From assembly GCF_963664415.1 (NCBI RefSeq), contig NZ_OY761445.1, forward strand, positions 744,001 through 808,000: a stretch of DNA of 64,000 nucleotides, given 5' to 3'. The position numbers and the translations under genes were made by a program. The number at the start of each line of letters is the position of its first letter. Position 1 is the first letter of the stretch. Source of the stretch: an uncultured Desulfobacter sp. (GTDB lineage Bacteria; Desulfobacterota; Desulfobacteria; Desulfobacterales; Desulfobacteraceae). The notes below the pieces were generated by a model. The model saw nothing but the letters and a program-made list of their open reading frames with translations. It made no database searches and was not told the origin of the DNA. Shown here one piece after another: positions 16,336-24,977 of the stretch.

Positions 16336-17148
16336 TTATGGGGTTCCCATGAAATGAATGCAGCCGGTGGGGCATTTTTCAACGGCTTTCACGGCTTCTT
16401 CATATTTTTGGGCTGAATAGTCGTCATAATTGCATTTGGACAGGTTGTCCGAAATGGTGAAAAGGTCCGACACCTTTGCACAGGCTTTGCATCCGACGCA
16501 TGCATTGTTACATACGGCTTTGGCATCTTTGGCCTTGTCTTTATTAGAGCAGGCCACCACAGGAATGGTATCTTCCTTGAACCCTTCAACGGAAAGAATG
16601 CCTCTGGGGCAGGCTTTGGTGCAGGCACCACAACCAATACATTTTCCATAGTCCACCCGGGCAAGCCCGTCTACAATATGGATGGCGTCGTAATTGCAGA
16701 CCTCAACACAGTCACCATACCCAAGACATCCAAAGGTGCAGCCCTGGACGCCGGCAACCTGCTGGGCAGAGGCGCAGCGCTTTTCTCCCATATATTGGGT
16801 CATTCCTAAACGACTTGACATTGGCGCATTGCAATGGACGATGGCACGCAAAGCCACCATGTCGCCCACTTCAACCCCCATAATATCAGCAATTGCCTGG
16901 GCACAGGCCTGCCCGCCCACAGAACATTTATTAACAGGATCATTGTCTGCAACAATTGCTACGGCATAATCCGAACACCCTATGTAACCGCATCCGCCAC
17001 AGTTGGCACCGGGAAGGGCTTCTATGACCTCTTCAATTTTGGGATCCACTTCAACTTTGAACTTTTTATTGGCCCATCCCAGGATATAGGAAAAAATCAT
17101 GGCCATGACCAGCATACTTGCGCCGGCGATACCCAGTGAAACCATCAT
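16336..17148 (-). CDS. rnfB: Rnf complex iron-sulfur subunit RnfB
   Basis: A 270-residue subunit. One N-terminal membrane helix (residues about 3-24) is followed by ALPGANCGGCGYIGC (the four-cysteine 4Fe-4S domain, about 47-61). Then come two ferredoxin-type clusters in CIGCGACTKACP and CVGCKACAK and extra cysteines (CTFGCLGYGDCVEVC), so several 4Fe-4S clusters are predicted. RnfB takes electrons from reduced ferredoxin on the cytoplasmic side and passes them into the membrane complex. It overlaps rnfA by 4 bp and is the last gene of rnfCDGEAB. Confidence 0.95.
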   Translation of the reverse strand: MMVSLGIAGASMLVMAMIFSYILGWANKKFKVEVDPKIEEVIEALPGANCGGCGYIGCSDYAVAIVADNDPVNKCSVGGQACAQAIADIMGVEVGDMVALRAIVHCNAPMSSRLGMTQYMGEKRCASAQQVAGVQGCTFGCLGYGDCVEVCNYDAIHIVDGLARVDYGKCIGCGACTKACPRGILSVEGFKEDTIPVVACSNKDKAKDAKAVCNNACVGCKACAKVSDLFTISDNLSKCNYDDYSAQKYEEAVKAVEKCPTGCIHFMGTP

Positions 17149-17951
17149 GGCAAAATCTCCCGGCTGCTATGGCCCTTACAGGTCATATCAGCTAAATATT
17201 CAGTCAACGTATTATCAGCGCTTGCTTCAGAACTTTGTTCCTGGGCAGCAGGTGCCGGTTTCAGTACATTTTTGATACCTGAATCCACCCCGGTGAATCC
17301 CATGAAGGCAATAGCCAGAATCCCCCCGATGACCAGGGTAATGGCAGCACCTTGAAAGGGCCTTGGGATATCGCAAAGTTCCAGTTCTTCCCGGATACCC
17401 GCCATGATCACAATGGCAATAGTGAATCCAAGGCCGCCAAAAAGCGCCAGGGTCATGGCTTTGCCCAGATCCCACACATCTTTGGGATTGTCAACTCCGG
17501 CCACATGGCTCATGATGGTCAAACAGGCAAAAAGAATCGCACAGTTGGTGGTAATCAAAGGCAGAAAAACCCCGAAAGACCGGTAAAGCGGCGGGAAAAA
17601 TTTTCTGACATACATCTCCACAAATTGAACCGAAGAGGCAATGGCAAAAATATACACAATGTAACTTAGCACTGTTAGATCAATTTGCGCGGCGGCTTCC
17701 GGCGTCGTGAAAAAACCGGCAATATAAGTTGACACCGGCGCACCTGGGATCAGTATAAACACCGTGATGCTCCAAGAAAGGAACGCGGCGATACTCATAA
17801 CAAAGGTTACGGCACATCCCATGCCAAAGGCCATTTCGACCTTTTTGGACACGCCCACAAACGGACAAATGCCCACAAAGTAATAAAATATAAAGTTGTT
17901 AATTATCGAAGCTGACAGGGCAATCAGCAGGATATCTACAAAATAGTCCAT
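17145..17951 (-). CDS. rnfA: Rnf complex membrane subunit RnfA, with C-terminal extension
   Basis: A 268-residue membrane protein with six or more hydrophobic segments. The core motifs FVGICPFVGVSKKVEMAFGM and VFLPLITTNCAILF (an intramembrane cysteine thought to bind an Fe-S cluster) and IMAGIREELELCDIP are clear. Typical RnfA proteins are about 190 residues and end near the motif AFMGFTGV, here residue 222. This one continues for about 45 residues with an A/P/Q/S-rich linker and an SREILP end, and has a larger loop at about 70-95. It conducts electrons and the coupling ion together with RnfE and RnfD. Confidence 0.93.
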   Translation of the reverse strand: MDYFVDILLIALSASIINNFIFYYFVGICPFVGVSKKVEMAFGMGCAVTFVMSIAAFLSWSITVFILIPGAPVSTYIAGFFTTPEAAAQIDLTVLSYIVYIFAIASSVQFVEMYVRKFFPPLYRSFGVFLPLITTNCAILFACLTIMSHVAGVDNPKDVWDLGKAMTLALFGGLGFTIAIVIMAGIREELELCDIPRPFQGAAITLVIGGILAIAFMGFTGVDSGIKNVLKPAPAAQEQSSEASADNTLTEYLADMTCKGHSSREILP

Positions 17952-17988
17952 TAGACCCGCCTCAATCTTTTAAAAGTTTCATCTAAAA

Positions 17989-18606
17989 TCACTTACGTGC
18001 TTCTTCCCTTTTGTAATCAATAAAATTCACCAGACCAAGCAGCAGTCCCAGTGTAATAAACGCACCCGGGGGAAGCACCATAATGACCCAGTCCGGCCAG
18101 AAGGCCGGCAGAACCTTAAATCCCATAAGCATACCCGTACCTAGAATTTCCCTGACGGCAGCAATACTTGCCAGCGCCAGCCCAAATCCAAGGGCCTGGC
18201 CCAGGCCGTCGGCCGCTGCAACAAAAGGATTTTGTTTGGACCCACACACCTCACACCGGCAGATGATCAGGCAGTTAACAATGATCAACGGGATATAGGG
18301 ACCAAGGGTTTTGCTCATCTGGAACATGTATGCGGCCAATAATCTGTCCGCCACTGTTACAAAGGTTGCAATGGTCAGGGTAAAGACCACGATCCGCAGA
18401 TGGGGTTTTAACAGGTTTCGGATAAGGCTGATTACGACATTGGCACACACCAGAACAAAGGCCACGGAAACGGCCATGGTCAGCGCAGACTTCATGCCGT
18501 TGGTAACAGCCAGGGTGGGACACAGCCCAAGAAGCTGCCGGAATACCGGGTTCTCGGGCAGAATCCCCTTTACAAATCTCTCTAATGCTGTGGGTTGATC
18601 TGCCAT
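17989..18606 (-). CDS. rnfE: Rnf complex membrane subunit RnfE
   Basis: A 205-residue, six-helix membrane subunit homologous to RnfA but inverted in topology. It has LGLCPTLAVTNGMKSALTM near the start, YIPLIIVNCLIICRCEVCG in the middle (the intramembrane NC motif) and the amidated-like C-terminal NFIDYKREEARK tail. It forms the RnfA-RnfE pair that carries electrons across the membrane. Its start overlaps the rnfG stop by one base. Confidence 0.95.
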   Translation of the reverse strand: MADQPTALERFVKGILPENPVFRQLLGLCPTLAVTNGMKSALTMAVSVAFVLVCANVVISLIRNLLKPHLRIVVFTLTIATFVTVADRLLAAYMFQMSKTLGPYIPLIIVNCLIICRCEVCGSKQNPFVAAADGLGQALGFGLALASIAAVREILGTGMLMGFKVLPAFWPDWVIMVLPPGAFITLGLLLGLVNFIDYKREEARK

Positions 18607-19298
18607 CAGGAACGCTCCTTATCTTTGCCGGATTCTTCGTTTTGAGCCGCCGGGGTGTTATTGTTTTCAGGGCCGTCAGTAATCTGAAGCTGAGGCAGAA
18701 CATTGGCGACCGCAGTATTCACTATTCCGGTTACACTTCTTGAAGAAATAGTGGCACCGGAAATGGCGTCAATCTGGTCGTCTTTGGCACTGCCGCCTTT
18801 GACAACAGAGAGGGTATCTTCTGTGGACTTATCTTTGAACTGTCCCCGCCAGCCATCTTCCAGGATCTTGGCACCCAGGCCGGGCGTCTCTTTTTGATCC
18901 AGAACAAAAAGCCCTGTAATCGTTTCGCCCTGGGCATCAAGCCCGACCAGCAATTCAATTTTATCTGCATAGCCCTGACCGCCGGCTTTGACCACATGTC
19001 CGACCATTTTCCCGTCGGGCAGCCAGGCGTCATATACCGTGTAAAACTTACTGGTTCCATTTTGCTTGACTTCAATTACCCTGGATTTAATGGTCAGTGC
19101 CTGTTTGTCGGCAGCAAGTTCTGCTGCCAGATCCTCGCCCAGCACCAATACAGGTATTTTTGCCATGGTCTCCTTGACCTTGTTCGCCTCAATTACAGGC
19201 CCAAGCTTTGCCTGGATACCGGCAAGGGCTGTACCGAACAGGGTGGCAAGGAGAAGAACCAGCCAGGCCTGGGCCAGGTTACTTTTTTTCAATGACAT
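18606..19298 (-). CDS. rnfG: Rnf complex FMN-binding subunit RnfG
   Basis: A 230-residue subunit with one N-terminal membrane helix (about residues 10-29) and a periplasmic FMN-binding domain. The motif DAISGATISSRSV (about 185-197) holds the S/T-GAT threonine to which FMN is covalently attached by ApbE. The C-terminus is a charged, N- and E-rich tail ending in KDKERS. It lies between rnfD and rnfE. Confidence 0.93.
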   Translation of the reverse strand: MSLKKSNLAQAWLVLLLATLFGTALAGIQAKLGPVIEANKVKETMAKIPVLVLGEDLAAELAADKQALTIKSRVIEVKQNGTSKFYTVYDAWLPDGKMVGHVVKAGGQGYADKIELLVGLDAQGETITGLFVLDQKETPGLGAKILEDGWRGQFKDKSTEDTLSVVKGGSAKDDQIDAISGATISSRSVTGIVNTAVANVLPQLQITDGPENNNTPAAQNEESGKDKERS

Positions 19299-19302
19299 GG
19301 TA

Positions 19303-20319
19303 TCAGGCCTCCTTTTGTCCCATGGGCTTTGGGATAGTCCAACGGTTAATCAACGGGGTCATGGCATTCATTATCAGCACAGCAAACATTACACCTTCCG
19401 GATAACCGGAAAAGAGGCGAATCACCATGATCAGACAGCCGGTGCCCACGCCGAATATCACTTTGCCTTTAGCAGTTAGCGGAGAGGTGACAGGGTCTGT
19501 GGCAATAAAAAATGCACCGAACATCAGTGCGCCTGCAAACAGATGGTGCAGCAGGAACAAACCCTGATATCCCCCGGCGATATCCGTAATTCCCGCGAGC
19601 AGGGCAACGGTAACCAGAATACTTGCAGGGATCTGCCAGGAAGCGGTTTTTCTGTAAATCAGATATAGGCCCCCTAAAATACAGGCAAGGGCACTTACTT
19701 CACCAACGGACCCATTGGTAACGCCCATAAACAATGGTGCGATACCGGTTTGGACACTATTGAACTTCAACGCACTCAAAGGTGTCGCACCGGACACGGC
19801 ATCCACAAGACCAGTTACATTCTCATAGGCACCGGCGCCCATGAGCTGGGCAAAGGCAATCATGACAAACGCCCTTCCCACCATGGCAGGATTGAATATG
19901 TTCATCCCAACACCGCCGAATACGATTTTGCCGATCCCGATACCGACGAACGATGCCAGCGCGCCCACAAACCAAGGGGCAGATCCCGGCATGGAAAGGC
20001 CTAAAATGATGCCTGTCACCATGGCGGAGCAATCTTTTAACGTCAAAGATTTGCCCCGCATGCGGACAAAAAGATATTCCGCAGCAAGGCAGGCCACCAC
20101 ACAGACAAGTATCTGTTTAAGGGCGTAGAATCGGAATAAATAAAGAGATACGATAATGGCCGGTGATAATCCAAGAATCACATCGACCATCATCCTGCGC
20201 GTGCCGGCCCGGCTATCCGAGATATGCGGGGACGGGGCCACGTTTATAAAGGGCGGCTTTCGCCCGGGCCTGTCTTCAAATGACATGGCTGAATTCATCT
20301 GTCTATTTGTATTTGACAC
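19303..20319 (-). CDS. rnfD: Rnf complex membrane subunit RnfD
   Basis: A 338-residue membrane protein with about ten hydrophobic segments. A periplasmic-side motif DAVSGATPLSALK (about residues 170-182) carries the threonine for covalent FMN. Other family marks are FGGVGMNIFNPAMVGRAF and FIATDPVTSPLT. It is homologous to NqrB and is a main site of ion translocation. It lies 4 bp before rnfG. Confidence 0.95.
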   Translation of the reverse strand: MSNTNRQMNSAMSFEDRPGRKPPFINVAPSPHISDSRAGTRRMMVDVILGLSPAIIVSLYLFRFYALKQILVCVVACLAAEYLFVRMRGKSLTLKDCSAMVTGIILGLSMPGSAPWFVGALASFVGIGIGKIVFGGVGMNIFNPAMVGRAFVMIAFAQLMGAGAYENVTGLVDAVSGATPLSALKFNSVQTGIAPLFMGVTNGSVGEVSALACILGGLYLIYRKTASWQIPASILVTVALLAGITDIAGGYQGLFLLHHLFAGALMFGAFFIATDPVTSPLTAKGKVIFGVGTGCLIMVIRLFSGYPEGVMFAVLIMNAMTPLINRWTIPKPMGQKEA

Positions 20320-20358
20320 GGTTTGTTCCTTGTATCAATTAATCTTTGTGGTTTATTG

Positions 20359-21726
20359 TCAACGACGTTCCCAGGCGTTCAGCTGGACCTTGCCCTCACG
20401 AATCAGCTGAACCAGGTTCAGCTTTGCCGGACACACATAGGAACAGCTCCCGCACTCAACACAGGCGCGGATATGATATTGGGCAGCAAGCTCCGGATTT
20501 TTATACCGGGCCGCCAACGCCAGTTTTGTGGGCACAAGGTTCATGGGACAGGCGTCCACGCAGCGTCCGCAGCGGACACAATTTGTCTCCTCTGCTTTGC
20601 GAACCTCATCATGGGTAAGAATCGTCAGGCCTGATGTGCCTTTGGTAACAGGGGCAGACAGATCTGAGAATGAAAATCCCATCATGGGGCCGCCGGAAAT
20701 AATCCGGGCCGCATCCGGTGTCAGGCCGCCGCAGAAATCAACCACCTCGGCCAAAGAGATACCGATGGGCACAAAAATATTTTTCGGATTGCAGATGCCA
20801 TGACCGGAGACGGTGATCACCCTGTGGGTAAGGGGTCTATCCTTGACGATGCTGCGTGCCACAGTGGCAATGGTTTGCACGTTACTTACAGCAACGCCCG
20901 CATCAGCCGGCAGCCCCCCCAATGGAATATCAAGACCGACCACAGCTTTCACAAGCTGCTTTTCACTGCCCTGGGGATACTTGGTTTTCACCACGGCAAC
21001 CTGCACGACGGTTTGTTGAGCCGCTTTTTGAAGCCGTTCTATGGCATCGGGTTTATTGTCCTCAACACAGATGACAATTTCCCTGGCCGAGACGGCCCGG
21101 GCCGCCAGAAGCGCTCCGGTCACAATAATATCAGGCGCCTCAACCATAAGCCGGTAATCACAGGTCAGATACGGTTCGCACTCACACCCGTTTATCACGA
21201 AAGTATCTATCACCCGGGTATCATTGGGCATCACCTTGACATGGGTTGGAAACGCCGCTCCGCCCAACCCCACGATGCCGGACGCCTGGATTTTGTTTAC
21301 AATGTCCATAGGTGCATAATCGGAAAAACCGCCCTTGGGCCATTGTGTAAGCTTCACCTCTTCCCAGATTTTTTCCGAGGGAATCTGCTCCCCTTCCGCC
21401 TGGATCGTGAGGGATTCAAGACGCCTGCCGTTAGGCAAGGTCACCATTACATTTCTTTTGACTTTTCCGGCAACGGGGGCGTGGATTGAGGCGGAAACAA
21501 AAGCCTCTCCTTTACCAACCATCTGCCCGTAACTGACCGTTTCACCGGATTTGACAATCTGTTTGCAGGGCACACCAAGATGCTGTAGCAGCGGCAGCGT
21601 CACCGTTCTGGGTGTATCCATCACTTCAACAGCCATGTTGGCGGACAACGCTTTATTATCCGGTGGATGAACCCCATGGGGGAAACTGCCGGTTCCCGGA
21701 AATCCCTTTAATTTAAATAAACCCAT
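20359..21726 (-). CDS. rnfC: Rnf complex NADH-binding/Fe-S subunit RnfC
   Basis: A 455-residue peripheral subunit, first gene of the operon. It opens with the RnfC barrel-sandwich motif FPGTGSFPHGVHPPDNKALSA, then the flavin/NADH-binding region GIVGLGGAAFPTHVK (about 130-145) and ends with two 4Fe-4S motifs, CVRCGRCVDACP and CVECGSCSYVCP. It exchanges electrons with NAD+/NADH. In sulfate reducers Rnf balances reduced ferredoxin and NADH while storing energy as an ion gradient. A 39-bp gap separates it from rnfD. Confidence 0.95.
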   Translation of the reverse strand: MGLFKLKGFPGTGSFPHGVHPPDNKALSANMAVEVMDTPRTVTLPLLQHLGVPCKQIVKSGETVSYGQMVGKGEAFVSASIHAPVAGKVKRNVMVTLPNGRRLESLTIQAEGEQIPSEKIWEEVKLTQWPKGGFSDYAPMDIVNKIQASGIVGLGGAAFPTHVKVMPNDTRVIDTFVINGCECEPYLTCDYRLMVEAPDIIVTGALLAARAVSAREIVICVEDNKPDAIERLQKAAQQTVVQVAVVKTKYPQGSEKQLVKAVVGLDIPLGGLPADAGVAVSNVQTIATVARSIVKDRPLTHRVITVSGHGICNPKNIFVPIGISLAEVVDFCGGLTPDAARIISGGPMMGFSFSDLSAPVTKGTSGLTILTHDEVRKAEETNCVRCGRCVDACPMNLVPTKLALAARYKNPELAAQYHIRACVECGSCSYVCPAKLNLVQLIREGKVQLNAWERR

Positions 21727-21898
21727 AAATTTCTATACACCTTGTTTCTGATCTACGAACCAATTCAAAAAATCCCATCAAAAAAATTATAGATTCCCAG
21801 ACTTTTCGAATTTTATCAAGTCCAAAATTTAAAGAATAATTGATTTTTCTTGGCTCATTTGTGAATTTATATTATTTTGATGATTGATACGGATTTTG

Positions 21899-21927
21899 AT
21901 TGTACACACCATGTAATAATCTATCAA
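21899..21927 (-). promoter_or_regulatory. probable sigma-70 promoter of the rnf operon
   Basis: On the minus strand TTGATA (21927-21922) and TACAAT (21904-21899) are 17 bp apart. The start of rnfC is about 170 bp downstream, leaving a long leader. The flavodoxin gene diverges on the other side. Confidence 0.45.
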
Positions 21928-21989
21928 TGCTCATAACTTAATTTAGATTAAACTATTAAAATTAGAACATAAACGATAAGGATAAAAAA

Positions 21990-22421
21990 ATGGGAAACAT
22001 ACTGATTGTTTATTCATCCAGAGTAGACGAAACAAAGGGAATCGCAGAATTAATAGCAGAAGGGATCCGTCAGTCAGGGCACCAGGCAGAAGTTAAAACC
22101 GCCGGCCAGATAGAAACTGAAGGAGATTTAACCGGGTTCGATGCATACATCTTCGGTTCGCCCACTTATCACGGGGAGATGCTGCCTCCCATGAAACAGG
22201 TTTTATTCATGGCGGAACGCGCAAACCTTGAAGGAAAACCCGGCGGTGCCTTTGGTGCGTATGGATGGAGCGGCGAAGCCAATAAAAGAATATTTGATAC
22301 AATGAATTATATTTTTAAAATGAAAATGGCATCCGGTCCTTTGATGATCAAGGCCTCCTGGGTTGAAGACGGTGTTGAAACCGCACAGGCTTACGGAAAA
22401 GAGATTGCTGAAATGATATAA
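21990..22421 (+). CDS. flavodoxin
   Basis: A 143-residue short-chain flavodoxin-fold protein. The phosphate-binding loop is YSSRVDETKGIAELIAEG (residues about 8-25), the flavin loop GSPTYHGEMLP is at about 55-65 and GAYGWSGEANKRIFD at about 88-102. It should carry FMN and act as a one- or two-electron carrier; the 90s loop GWSGE resembles the flavodoxin domain of FprA-type flavoproteins. It diverges from the rnf operon, so a link to ferredoxin-type electron flow is plausible. A GATAAGGA ribosome site precedes ATG. Confidence 0.88.
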   Translation: MGNILIVYSSRVDETKGIAELIAEGIRQSGHQAEVKTAGQIETEGDLTGFDAYIFGSPTYHGEMLPPMKQVLFMAERANLEGKPGGAFGAYGWSGEANKRIFDTMNYIFKMKMASGPLMIKASWVEDGVETAQAYGKEIAEMI

Positions 22422-22549
22422 CGGCCATGGGCCGACCTGACATATCATCTGCCAGGCTTAGCCCACAGCAAAGTTTGAAAGATCGGAGTAACTTCCCCAG
22501 TCTTTCATCTAAGCACTTAAGCACAAAGCCATTAATTTCAGAATCATAA

Positions 22550-22583
22550 ATATGATCAGCACGCAATTGCGTGCTGATCATAT
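22550..22583. repeat. 34-bp perfect palindrome
   Basis: Positions 22550-22566 are the exact reverse complement of 22567-22583; the core is GCACGCAATTGCGTGC. It lies about 130 bp after the flavodoxin stop and directly before the first remnant reading frame. It could be a terminator without T-run, a site for a dimeric protein, or a scar. Confidence 0.7.
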
Positions 22584-22586
22584 AAG

Positions 22587-22748
22587 GTGGCTACCGATAC
22601 CCTTCTTGCCGCAAAAGATCTGTTCCGGGCGCTTGCCGACTTAAGCAGCAGCGAGATATCATCAGACTCCCCCGGCTATTTGATGCGGACCATTTTCACG
22701 CATCCACGGTCATTGCCCCCCCTGTGCTGTGCCGAACTTAAAGGATAA
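22587..22748 (+). pseudogene. 3' remnant of an unidentified gene
   Basis: A frame open from GTG at 22587 to TAA at 22746-22748 translates to VATDTLLAAKDLFRALADLS and on to a CCAELKG end, with coding-like composition. It ends 15 bp before the photolyase start, in the spacing of an operon, so it is probably the C-terminal piece of the gene once upstream of phrB. I do not recognise the family. The palindrome at 22550-22583 forms the left break. Confidence 0.4.
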
Positions 22749-22763
22749 CAAAGAGGAGCTGTC

Positions 22764-23018
22764 ATGCAGTTGGTCTGGTTCAGACGGGATTTGCGCACCC
22801 AGGATAATACGGCATTGCATGGGGGTGTCAGCTTTGCCCGGACACACAATGAGGCGGTCACTGCCATCTTTGTGGCTACCCCGGATCAATGGGACGGGCA
22901 CGATATGTCCCCAATCCAAGCTGATCTTATTTACAGGCGGCTTTTTGCCCTTGGTATTGTTTATTCTGTTCAGGATAAAAACGGCACTGGGCCTGAATTT
23001 GCCGAATCAAAAAAATAG
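22764..23018 (+). pseudogene. phrB: truncated deoxyribodipyrimidine photolyase (N-terminal 65-70 residues only)
   Basis: The frame begins with a good GAGGAG ribosome site and MQLVWFRRDLRTQDNTALHG, the unmistakable N-terminus of CPD photolyase (DASH/class I type), and continues to ATPDQWDGHDMSPIQADLIY, as in E. coli PhrB. After about residue 67 (RRLFALG) it diverges into 17 unrelated codons and stops. A complete enzyme has about 450-480 residues with the FAD domain, all missing here. A deletion joining phrB to the upstream side of the response regulator gene explains it. Confidence 0.82.
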
Positions 23019-23034
23019 AAATAGAGACGTCGTC

Positions 23035-24033
23035 ATGAAAATTTTAATTGCTGAAGATGAATTAGTCAGCCGGAAAAAGTTGGAAATACTTATAAAAAGC
23101 ATTGGATACGAACCCTTGGTGGCCAGTGACGGTGAAGAAGGTTGGAATCTGTGGAAAACCCACAGGCCAAGAATGGTCCTCACGGACTGGATGATGCCCG
23201 GGCTCAGCGGGCCTGAATTATGTAAAAAAATTCGAAATGCCGAAGGCAGCAGATATACATATTTAATCATCGTGACCGCTAAGCATGATACAAAAGATAT
23301 CGTCCGGGGTATCGATCAAGGGGCTGATGATTTTATTTCCAAACCCTATGTTAAAGAAGAGATAGAGGTTAGAATCAGGGCGGGGGAGAGGGTGATCGGA
23401 TATGAGGTTCGCGACCTTGTTATTTTTTCCCTGGCAAAATTAGCAGAGTCCAGAGATCCTGAAACCGGCAACCATTTAGAACGGATGCGGTATTATTCAA
23501 GAGCCCTGACCGAAGCTATCAGAGGAATGGAAAATACTCCTGAAGAAATAGATGCTTTTTATGTGGAGAATATCTTTCTCAGCAGTCCTTTACATGACAT
23601 TGGCAAAATAGGTATTCCCGATTTCGTACTGCTCAAACCAGGCCATTTTGATGACAATGAATTTGAGATTATGAAAGGACACAGCCGCATTGGTTTTGAA
23701 ACCCTTAACGAGGCCATTAATAAATATCCCAAGGCAGAGTTCTTAAAAATGAGTGCAGACATTGCTCATTACCACCATGAAAAATATGATGGGAGCGGAT
23801 ACCCCGATGGGTTGAGTGGTGAAAATATTCCTTTATCGGCAAGGATTGTTGCCCTGGCTGACGCCTATGATGCCTTGGTCTCCCGGAGGGTATACAAACA
23901 GGCCGTAGCCCACGAGATGGCCAAAAGCATTATTCTCAGAGAGAAAGGAACTCATTTTGATCCCATGATGGTTGACGCCTTCCTTATTTGTGAAAACGAA
24001 TTCATTCAAATCCGCAACCAGTTCAAAGAATAA
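23035..24033 (+). CDS. response regulator with HD-GYP domain
   Basis: A 332-residue protein. Start is taken at ATG 23035 (MKILIAEDELVSRKK), since the longer in-frame extension runs through the photolyase remnant. Residues 1-120 are a receiver domain with acidic pocket EDE at 7-9, phosphoacceptor D51 in VLTDWMMPG and K at about 105 (ISKPY). Residues about 135-320 are an HD-GYP domain: ETGNHLERM, HDIGKIGIPD, HHEKYDGSGYPDGLSGENIPL and LADAYDAL. HD-GYP proteins degrade cyclic-di-GMP, and the GYP motif is intact. No sensor kinase is adjacent. The promoter may have been replaced by the deletion that removed phrB; the ribosome site is weak. Confidence 0.9.
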   Translation: MKILIAEDELVSRKKLEILIKSIGYEPLVASDGEEGWNLWKTHRPRMVLTDWMMPGLSGPELCKKIRNAEGSRYTYLIIVTAKHDTKDIVRGIDQGADDFISKPYVKEEIEVRIRAGERVIGYEVRDLVIFSLAKLAESRDPETGNHLERMRYYSRALTEAIRGMENTPEEIDAFYVENIFLSSPLHDIGKIGIPDFVLLKPGHFDDNEFEIMKGHSRIGFETLNEAINKYPKAEFLKMSADIAHYHHEKYDGSGYPDGLSGENIPLSARIVALADAYDALVSRRVYKQAVAHEMAKSIILREKGTHFDPMMVDAFLICENEFIQIRNQFKE

Positions 24034-24325
24034 TTCTCTTAACAAAACCAGGAGAGGTCGTCTTTCTATAATGCCAATCCACTGTTGAGCATCAGAACGG
24101 TTGGCAGAAAACCGGGCGATACATTGGTGTGGGATTTTTGGGGTATCAGCAAAACTTTTTGAGTGTAGTGGTCTCGAAAGCTTGAACAGCCCGAGTGCAT
24201 GAATCATGTGGAGAATGATTTATTTGGACGATAAAATTTAAAACTGTTCGAATTTTTGTGAGAGTAATGAAAACAATGTAATTTGTGACGTGTCAAACTG
24301 CCGTGCTAACGCCCAAAATGGGAAC
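24034..24325. other. intergenic region without recognised genes
   Basis: About 290 bp between the convergent HD-GYP and PilZ genes. No reading frame with coding character, tRNA or clear terminator was seen. Confidence 0.5.
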
Positions 24326-24778
24326 TCATCTGATTTTTTCAAAACCTATTTGTCGTTCACTGATATTCTTCACAACATAGCGACCATGCCCCAATAAACG
24401 ACTATTCCAACTACACCGAAATTCCACCCGGTCACCAAGCTTGAGTGGTTGCTTTCTTTTTATACTAAGAGGAAATTTCACACCAAGGCCAGTTGGTGAT
24501 ATATCTATAATGTTTGCTTCTATGGCTTGACCATTTCCCAAGAGAATATCAATCCTGCCACCCTGACTCGTTCTTCTGTGAACCCTCTTATCTAATATGC
24601 ATTTGGTGTTTTGTTTACACTTGTGGCATTGTATGGTTTTTCTTCGTAAGTTTTGAGGGATGGCAAAATTTCTCCTGGCTCCGCAATTGGGACATTTAAA
24701 TTGCATCCGGTTGGATCTAACTCGGAATACCTTTGTCTTGCTTTCCCTTAAACGATCGGTATAGTGGACAAATTCCAT
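24326..24778 (-). CDS. zinc-ribbon PilZ-domain protein
   Basis: A 150-residue protein. Residues about 28-58 hold a zinc ribbon (CPNC at 29-32, then CHKC at about 51-54). From about residue 66 a PilZ-like domain follows: RVHRRTSQGG supplies the arginine pair that normally contacts cyclic-di-GMP, and DISPTGLGVKF is the second PilZ motif. PilZ proteins are c-di-GMP receptors, so the neighbour HD-GYP enzyme could act on the same signal. The protein may use the ribbon to bind a partner or nucleic acid. The C-terminus is complete. Confidence 0.7.
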   Translation of the reverse strand: MEFVHYTDRLRESKTKVFRVRSNRMQFKCPNCGARRNFAIPQNLRRKTIQCHKCKQNTKCILDKRVHRRTSQGGRIDILLGNGQAIEANIIDISPTGLGVKFPLSIKRKQPLKLGDRVEFRCSWNSRLLGHGRYVVKNISERQIGFEKIR

Positions 24779-24977
24779 ATTTCCATGACCTACACTTATT
24801 ATTAATCCTGAAATTAACTATTCAGAGAATATCATCACCGGGTCAACATATACAGGAAAACATACTTTTTTGTGTATATGCCTTAAAGATCAACTTACCT
24901 TTTAACACATTAAAGACCGCATATGAAATAAAGTAGATTAAATTGCGGTCCTAAATCTTTTATCTGATCAACGACAA

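Noticed and set aside
23833..24207. 124-codon minus-strand frame at the end of the HD-GYP gene
   Set aside because: It is antisense to the catalytic domain and its translation has no coding pattern of its own.
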